Assembly: GCA_039720395.1 (NCBI GenBank)
Contig: CM077831.1
Span: 6,676,003 to 6,740,002, forward strand
Length of the DNA: 64,000 nucleotides
From: Liquidambar formosana
Taxonomy: Eukaryota > Streptophyta > Magnoliopsida > Saxifragales > Altingiaceae
Direction: 5' to 3'
The notes under the pieces are model-generated. The model was not told the DNA's origin. It was given only the letters and a program-made list of their open reading frames with translations, and made no database searches. The position numbers and the translations under genes are program-made. The stretch's first letter is position 1, and each line of letters opens with the position of its first letter. Below, in pieces: positions 58,160 through 64,000 of the stretch.

Positions 58160-58740
58160 CAGGTATCAGACAGGATTAAGCTACAAAGAACTCTCGAAAG
58201 AAATAATGATTCTTTTAGAGTCTACACACCAGTACGATTTGAACCAATCATGAGTGAGAAGGAAATAATGAATACTTTCTTCCGCAACTTGCGAAAGCTA
58301 TACAATTCCCACCTAATAAGCCCTACCATTCCGAATATCGACAAATTGGTAACTCCTCAATTGGTACCAAGTCAGGACCACTCGAGTTCCCTTTCCACGT
58401 TGTTAAATGTGGAAGTTTGATCCCTTATCGATGACACCATTATAATTACTTCCTCAGCTCCTTACAACTAATCTAGCAGGATCGGTGCTTCCTAAACCAA
58501 TTCTGAATCCTCCTCCTAGAGGACACGACCCTACAACTCATTGTGATTACCATTCAGGGCAGATTGGTCATTCTACAAATCAATGCTTTGCACTCAAACA
58601 CAAGGTTCAAGATCTTCTCGACAAGAAACTCATCATCTTCGTAGAATCAAGATTGTATGTTACGCAAAATCATCTCCCACAATGTAATGATGGAGGACGG
58701 ATCTTCAGTCTGTTCAGCAATCACTAATCAGCCGAGATGT
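58160..58740 (+). pseudogene. Ty3/gypsy gag remnant (element X2)
   Basis: Broken frames contain EPIMSEKEIMNTFFRNLRKL with NSHLISPTIPNIDKLV after it, the equivalent of the X1 gag at 8780-8870. An open piece from about 58485 has the zinc-knuckle-like CDYHSGQIGHSTNQC and then KVQDLLDKKLI. It is a dead gag of the same general kind as X1 but a different copy. Confidence 0.65.
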
Positions 58741-60489
58741 TGGGAGACCATGAAGTTAACAAACAGGGAAGTTCCAAGCTTCAATGACCCTTTTGTCTTT
58801 TTGTTGTCATTTTCCCCCTATTGATATAGTTATTAGCCTCTCTTTTTGTGTTGTGATCCAACCTGTACAAATAAGCATATGACATATATAATATAATGAT
58901 GCACAATTTATTAAACTTTGTTCAAATATCTTTCTATTTACAAAATTCAAGTTCATATTCTTTTCAATAGATATGCTTGCTTTTAATGTTCATGCAAATA
59001 AAACAACATATCTCCATTATCAATACCATTTCAATATTGGATTCAAGGGAAATTCCCTTTTTGAAAACGATACCAAAGACCAATCATCGAAAGAAACTTT
59101 GGGATTTGGTTGCAAGGCATGAGAATAGTTCTAAACCTAACATAAAGGATGCTTAAACTGTTAACTTCAGGAGGATAGAACTCATCAAAGAAGTCAAGAT
59201 CAGTGCCATCTTCTCTTTAGAAATTGCTAAACTAAATACCAAGACATCTTCACTTGGTCCTATCAAGACACGCCACACCTCAATATCAATAGAGTGGAAC
59301 ATCATTTTCCGCTTAAGTTCAAATTCAAGCCAATCAAGTAGAAACTCAGGAGACTCAAACTAAACTAAGCACTGAAGCTAACAAAAGCGATTCAAGATTC
59401 AAAGTCAACAAAATTCAATGGAATCATTTGCTAGTACAAAATCAATGCTATGACAGAAGATAAAGTTTCAAAGAGACCATAAGAAAATCTTGGCCCTTTC
59501 TCAAGCATGAAACATTCTCAAAGCAAAGTCTTATTCTTAAGGAGCTTCATGGATGAATGAATTCAGATTTTACTAGAAGGTACAACTCTTGAAAAATTCA
59601 TAACTTCATAATCGTGTGATTTTGCAAAAAATAAAGAGAGGCTATCATTTCTTTATTCATGCCTAAATTTAACATAATCCCTTGCCAACCTTGTTGAGCC
59701 AATGTTCTTTCCTTAAAATAACCCAACCAAGGTTACGGCCTTACACTGGGGGTATATTGGTAGAGATAGGAAGGCTTATGTCCCTTCAAACTAGGGACAA
59801 TTTTGTTGAAGTATTCCAATCCATCTATTGCCAAAATAAAACAATTAAAAAAAAAGGAAAAAGAAAAAGAAAGCATCATCAAAGCAAAATGACTCAAAGA
59901 AGGAATGTCCAAAAAGAAGGGTAATAGGGAAGTTCCGTTAAACCCTAAAAAGTGTTGTCTCAAAAAAATGACAATTTGTCCACATAGGAAAAGTGGGGAT
60001 AAATTGTAGAAAGTAACACCTAGGTGATACTACTAGTGACCTCGGTTTTTACACCCAAGAAAATAATTTTGATCCTTTATATCCATTTCTTTCTAACCCT
60101 TAAGCTATACCCTACATTACAACCCTAGAAAGACCTCTCCAATTCCAAAAAACCACTTGGTTCAAAAGTTATGCATGTTTCAAGATCAACATTAGTTCAT
60201 TAGTTCATCAGTTCAACACAATCAACAACCACCAACTTTGGTGGCATTTCATGGCAAGAAAAGAAGTCTATCAAAGCCGCAAAAGTGCAAAGTCAATCAA
60301 AGCCATCAAGGCACAAAGTCAATCCTCTTTTCCTCAACCTCAAATGCCCTGAACTACGTTTGACTTGATTTTTCTTCTCTCAAAAGAAGTTGATACGTAG
60401 GCAACTTGGTATATCCCAGGCTCAGTCGAAGAAAATAAAACAACAAAAATTCCCCTCGAAATCCCAACTCCATTTCAAAATCAACCCAA
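58741..60489 (+). other. Decayed gypsy internal/3' region
   Basis: No intact domain. The stem-loop motif at 60351 suggests the right part is the post-integrase region of element X2, so most of pol appears to be deleted or too worn to read. Short open frames (for example 59682-59924) match nothing I recognise. Confidence 0.4.
60351..60405 (+). ncRNA. Conserved stem-loop motif, element X2 copy
   Basis: GAACTACGTTTGACTTGAT on the left and GATACGTAGGCAAC on the right. Outer arms are CTACGT/ACGTAG and the inner arms CTTCT and AGAAG enclose CTCAAA. The inner stem differs from every other copy but is still paired. Confidence 0.4.
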
Positions 60490-62181
60490 TGTTAGGATTA
60501 TGCCCTAGAGCCAATCATAGAGATGATTGTTTAGGGATTAGGAACAATCAATTGATTTCATTTATATATGTCACATTTATTATTGATTTAATAAAAGGGC
60601 TTATTCTATTATGTTTATATGCATCATTTATATTTACATAATATGTCCATGGAGTTAGAGTTGAGAATATGAAATTACAAAGGGTTGTAATTTTGAGACT
60701 CTAAATATATCTCTGTACTAAACTCCTAGATCATTCCTAGTTGAAGGTTCACTATGATGGACAGTAATGAACCATAGGACTAGCACTTGTTAGGTTGACT
60801 CTATAGGAGGATAGCTAGTCTCAAGCTATTTGTGTGGAGACACTACAACCAACAAGTGGGTGCCTGTTATAAGAATAGGTACACTGAATGTGACCAAAGA
60901 TATGAGATAAACTGAATGGAGTTTTAACCTGCCTGTCAATCAGTTTTTCATTGTTATAGTGGTACAAGTAATCCTTAGACCTGAGACACCATGGTTGTCT
61001 TATGCATGTAGCTTTAGAAGTTTGATAATACTAAGTGCAGATCCTATTCAGGGATCTGTAAGAGTGTTCATTGGTCCTTCTGCTATGTGTGTGAAGGCAT
61101 GTGAGTGATCAACAAGGAATCCATCACTCTCAGGAAAAAGGGAGTGAATGTCTCATATAGCATTCATTGAATATAACTCATTAAATTCATGGGCCCATGG
61201 TAGAATGAATATGGAAAGGAGTTTCCATAAGTTCATCATTGAGTTGATATTAATGAATGAGTATAAAGTAATTGAACTAGGGACTTGACAGACTTCCATG
61301 TCCTATTAGTTCAATTGGAGACATTGAGTTGATGGAAGGATGGAATTGTAACCTATAAACTATAACAGAAGGGTTCTTTGTAAATGACTATTCACCTCAT
61401 TAAGGACCACACCATGAGCCATATGCTAGGTGTTACTCATGGTTAGTAGAAGCCCTAATTGATATGAATGAGTTATAATCAATTAGGGAATTGAAAGGAG
61501 TTTCAATTAGACCCTTAATGGAAAGTGTTCCATTGTGCACAACTTGTGCTGTTCCTACTACTTGATGATGTGAACCCAATGGGTCACACACTGATTATGC
61601 TAAGAGAGTTTGATTGTCTATGAGAGAAAGGGTATAAGTGATTAAAGAAAAGTTCTTTAAGGGGCTAATTTGTATTTGATGCAAACTAGTGGGCCAATTG
61701 TGTAATTAAGAGTAATTACACAAATTCCACTAGGGTTAGGAATCCCTCTATGGCCGGCCCTATTAATGGGCTATATAATGCCCATTATGTGGGGATCACA
61801 TGAGGACAATTCATTCTCCCAAGGGCTGGCTGGAAAAATTATAGCTCTCCCTCTCTCTTTCTCCCTCTTCTCCACCTCTAGCAGCCATAAGGAAGAAGAA
61901 GGAAAGGACAACAAGCTCTAGCTAGGTGTGGATACCGTTGGAGGCAGCACACTTGGGTTGCTCATTCACCGCTGTCCGGAGACAAAGCTTGGAGCAAAAA
62001 AGAGAAGAAAAAGCTTGGAGCATAAAGGAGAAGACCATATCAAACTATAAGTAATTCTACCCTCTTCTAGTTAGGGTTTTTGTTTTGTATTAAGCATAAT
62101 TAAGATTCATGGTTTTGGGAATCACAGGAAAAATTTTAATTCCGCCTTTGTAGTTTTTCCTCTCTAGTTAGATTCCCAACA
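60490..62181 (+). mobile_element. Solo LTR of the copia family
   Basis: 1692 bp, TGTTAGGATTATGCCC to GATTCCCAACA, with duplication CCCAA at 60485-60489 and 62182-62186. It is more diverged from the 17336 element than that element's LTRs are from each other, and has a partly duplicated segment near 61985-62035 (AAAGCTTGGAGCA twice). Inserted into the X2 remnant. Confidence 0.93.
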
Positions 62182-62470
62182 CCCAAGATCCATTTCCATC
62201 CACACAAGAACCCTCTTTCAAGAGGAGGCACCTCTCGTTTTGAGCGTGTCTCAATCTGACCAAGGATTAAAAAAGTTACAAAAATAAAGCATGCTTGATG
62301 AACATGGTGAAAACCCAAAAAGGCGCTATGAGTAAGAAAGTAGAGTCATGATAAGATACAAAACCATCGACACAATGAAAACCCATAAAAGGGCGTTAAT
62401 GCGCAACAATGATGGAAGACGGACTTGGTGACCCACAAAGGGCGCTAAAGGCAAAATTTTTATTTGATGC
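62182..62470 (+). repeat. Continuation of X2 3' region with triplicated motif
   Basis: Three copies of a phrase of the form TGAAAACCCAAAAAGGCGCT lie at about 62306, 62372 and 62426. They are the same kind of motif that follows integrase in the young element at 47886. No coding sequence. Confidence 0.5.
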
Positions 62471-63637
62471 TCTCAAGCCTTTTGAAGCACTCCCTCAAGT
62501 CTCTCAAAGCTCACAAATTCGTAGGTTCCTTTCTTTCTAGGGTTTAGGGCATGTAAAAGTGGTTGAGATAAATCCTTTAAATATTGATCCAAGGGTTATT
62601 AGAGACTCTCTTAATGCACAACTCAAAGTTACTAAATAATAAGGATGAAAACCTTATGGATTCAACAAAAATCTGTTTGGAAGGTCAAAAGTGGTTAAAA
62701 TTCGAAACAAGCAAAAACTGGAAATTGGGCTTGGGTGACCAGCTAAGGTGAGCTAAGGTGAGATGGCCTGGCCAACTGGCCTATTGGGGTGAGCCAACCA
62801 CTTGAGAGGGTCACTTTAGGACTTGCTATTTTTTTGCCTATTTCAGGTTTTTTTTCCCCTAAAAACAGCTATAACTTGGTCAAATTAACTCGAATTGTGT
62901 TATTCAAAAGCCAAAACAATTGTGATTCGAAGGAGAATAATACTAGAAGAGTCTCAAGGTGAAAATACTCAACCATGTTTAAGTGATTGGGTTTAAGAAA
63001 GTGGCTAACCGACGAAGGTTCTATGAAAGCTATTTTGACTAATTAAATAAGAGTTTTACCCTTAGGTTGAACCAATTCTCATTTCAAATCAATATGAGAC
63101 TTCAATAAACATATTTCTACATAAAATTAGGCTTAAAGAAATATAAATGAAATTATTTGGTTAAAGATCCAAGTTTGAACCATTAGTGAACTTTATGAGA
63201 ATAAAAAAAGAGTCGATTAACCAACTTAAACTATTATGAGCTAAAACCAATCCCAAACTATTGAATCATCAAATTGAACCTAAAAATAGACTCTAAATGT
63301 CAATATAAGCATGATGAACCAATCTAGGATGAATTCCAAGGTCAATTGGAAATTATACAAGCGAAAGGACAAAAGTGCCCTTTAAGTCACAAAAGTTCTT
63401 ATTAACCATCGAAACTCACTCAGATTAGAACCAAAAACCATAGAAATTTCTCTCATCAACATAAGAACTTAATACAATATAAACAAATTAAAAACACATA
63501 TGACAATAGCCTCTAACAAAAGGGTCAATAGGGCGAATATGTCCATGAGAGCCTAGAAGATACAAATCTTATCAAAGATTCTACCAAACTCCAATAAAAC
63601 ACCAAAGCAACATTAGGGGTGAAAATGGGGTGTCTAT
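62471..63637 (-). mobile_element. Degenerate reversed LTR, family A/B-like
   Basis: On the minus strand it starts near GACACCCCATTTTCACC and keeps the order seen in family-B LTRs: the long-leader phrases, a worn GC cassette (62730-62819, CTTGGGTGACC ... GGGTCACTTTAGG) and the GGGTTATTAGAGACTCTC phrase. It is heavily diverged and truncated at its 3' end, with no duplication. Confidence 0.55.
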
Positions 63638-64000
63638 AAGTTGGCTACGAGTTTTTAATGAAATTCAATTCCTATCATCAGCTCCACTTCCAGTGGTCTT
63701 TCCTAAGATTGAAATCAGAGGCTCTTATGCATCATATTGTCATGGGGACTTCCTGCAAAAATAAAACATGCATTAATACACCACTTTAAACATAAAAACA
63801 TGTATCAAGAAATCTCATTTATCATTTGTAAAATGAGTTATTAAGTGCAAAATAGATGTGATATTGCCTACTAAAAATATAACATTAATGCAATTTTAAG
63901 CTATTATCACAAATGAAAACGTAATTGGGGGAGACTTGCATGTTCACATTCCCCTGAGTTCCATAACTTGTTGGGGAATATTAGTCTTTGATATGAAATT
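63638..64000. other. Unassigned sequence to window end
   Basis: No open frame with a recognisable domain. It may be more of element X2, but nothing seen here proves it. Confidence 0.4.

Overview
This window comes from a flowering-plant nuclear genome. It is intergenic DNA made almost entirely of nested LTR retrotransposons. The support is the Ty1/copia and Ty3/gypsy (Tat/Ogre-like) domains, initiator-Met and tRNA-Arg-like primer sites, teloboxes, plant-type GT-AG introns, and genes of the plant mobile domain (PMD) and DUF7745 types. I see no ordinary host gene, tRNA, rRNA or prokaryotic feature. The species cannot be named from this sequence.

Layout. 1-6726: AT-rich, with small inverted-repeat elements (642-1141, with an internal 118-bp tandem repeat; 1242-2135; 3510-3766) and a weak copia-LTR scrap. 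6727-8066: old truncated copia LTR. 8070-9014: dead gypsy gag. 9015-29333: 5' half of an old, decayed Tat/Ogre-like element (family A), with a 3.0-kb LTR, primer site and gag-protease pseudogene. That pseudogene is broken by three later insertions: a 1.9-kb solo LTR (15029-16917, TSD GCCA), a 9.7-kb copia element (17336-27027, TSD TTGTC) and a reversed copia solo LTR (27621-29280, TSD TGCAG). 29334-58159: a reversed LTR of related family B, split by a reversed family-A solo LTR (29721-32721, TSD CTAGG) and by a complete young family-A element (34248-57606, TSD ATAGG). 58160-64000: remnants of another gypsy element, a copia solo LTR (60490-62181, TSD CCCAA) and a reversed LTR fragment.

The young element is the centrepiece: about 20 kb once its own insertion is discounted. 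Its LTRs (2685 and 2683 bp) differ by about a dozen substitutions by eye. On the + strand it carries gag-protease (one in-frame nonsense codon), a 169-bp intron that would join protease to RT in frame, RT, RNase H plus a second archaeal-type RNase H, and integrase. A 3.3-kb family-B solo LTR (43522-46838, TSD GGGAG) splits the integrase. On the - strand, between integrase and the 3' LTR, lie two cargo genes: a single-exon DUF7745-like ORF and a PMD gene whose seven exons can be traced with every intron in phase 0. Tandem repeats fill the rest of the 3' untranslated region.

Two non-coding signals recur across families. One is a GC-rich dyad cassette (arms CTCGGGTGACC and GGTCACCCGAG) upstream of the LTR promoters and of both antisense genes. 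The other is a stem-loop-like motif (GAACTACGT ... ACGTAGG) in the LTRs and just after integrase; its inner stem changes sequence but keeps pairing. These two signals and the antisense genes are the most promising leads.
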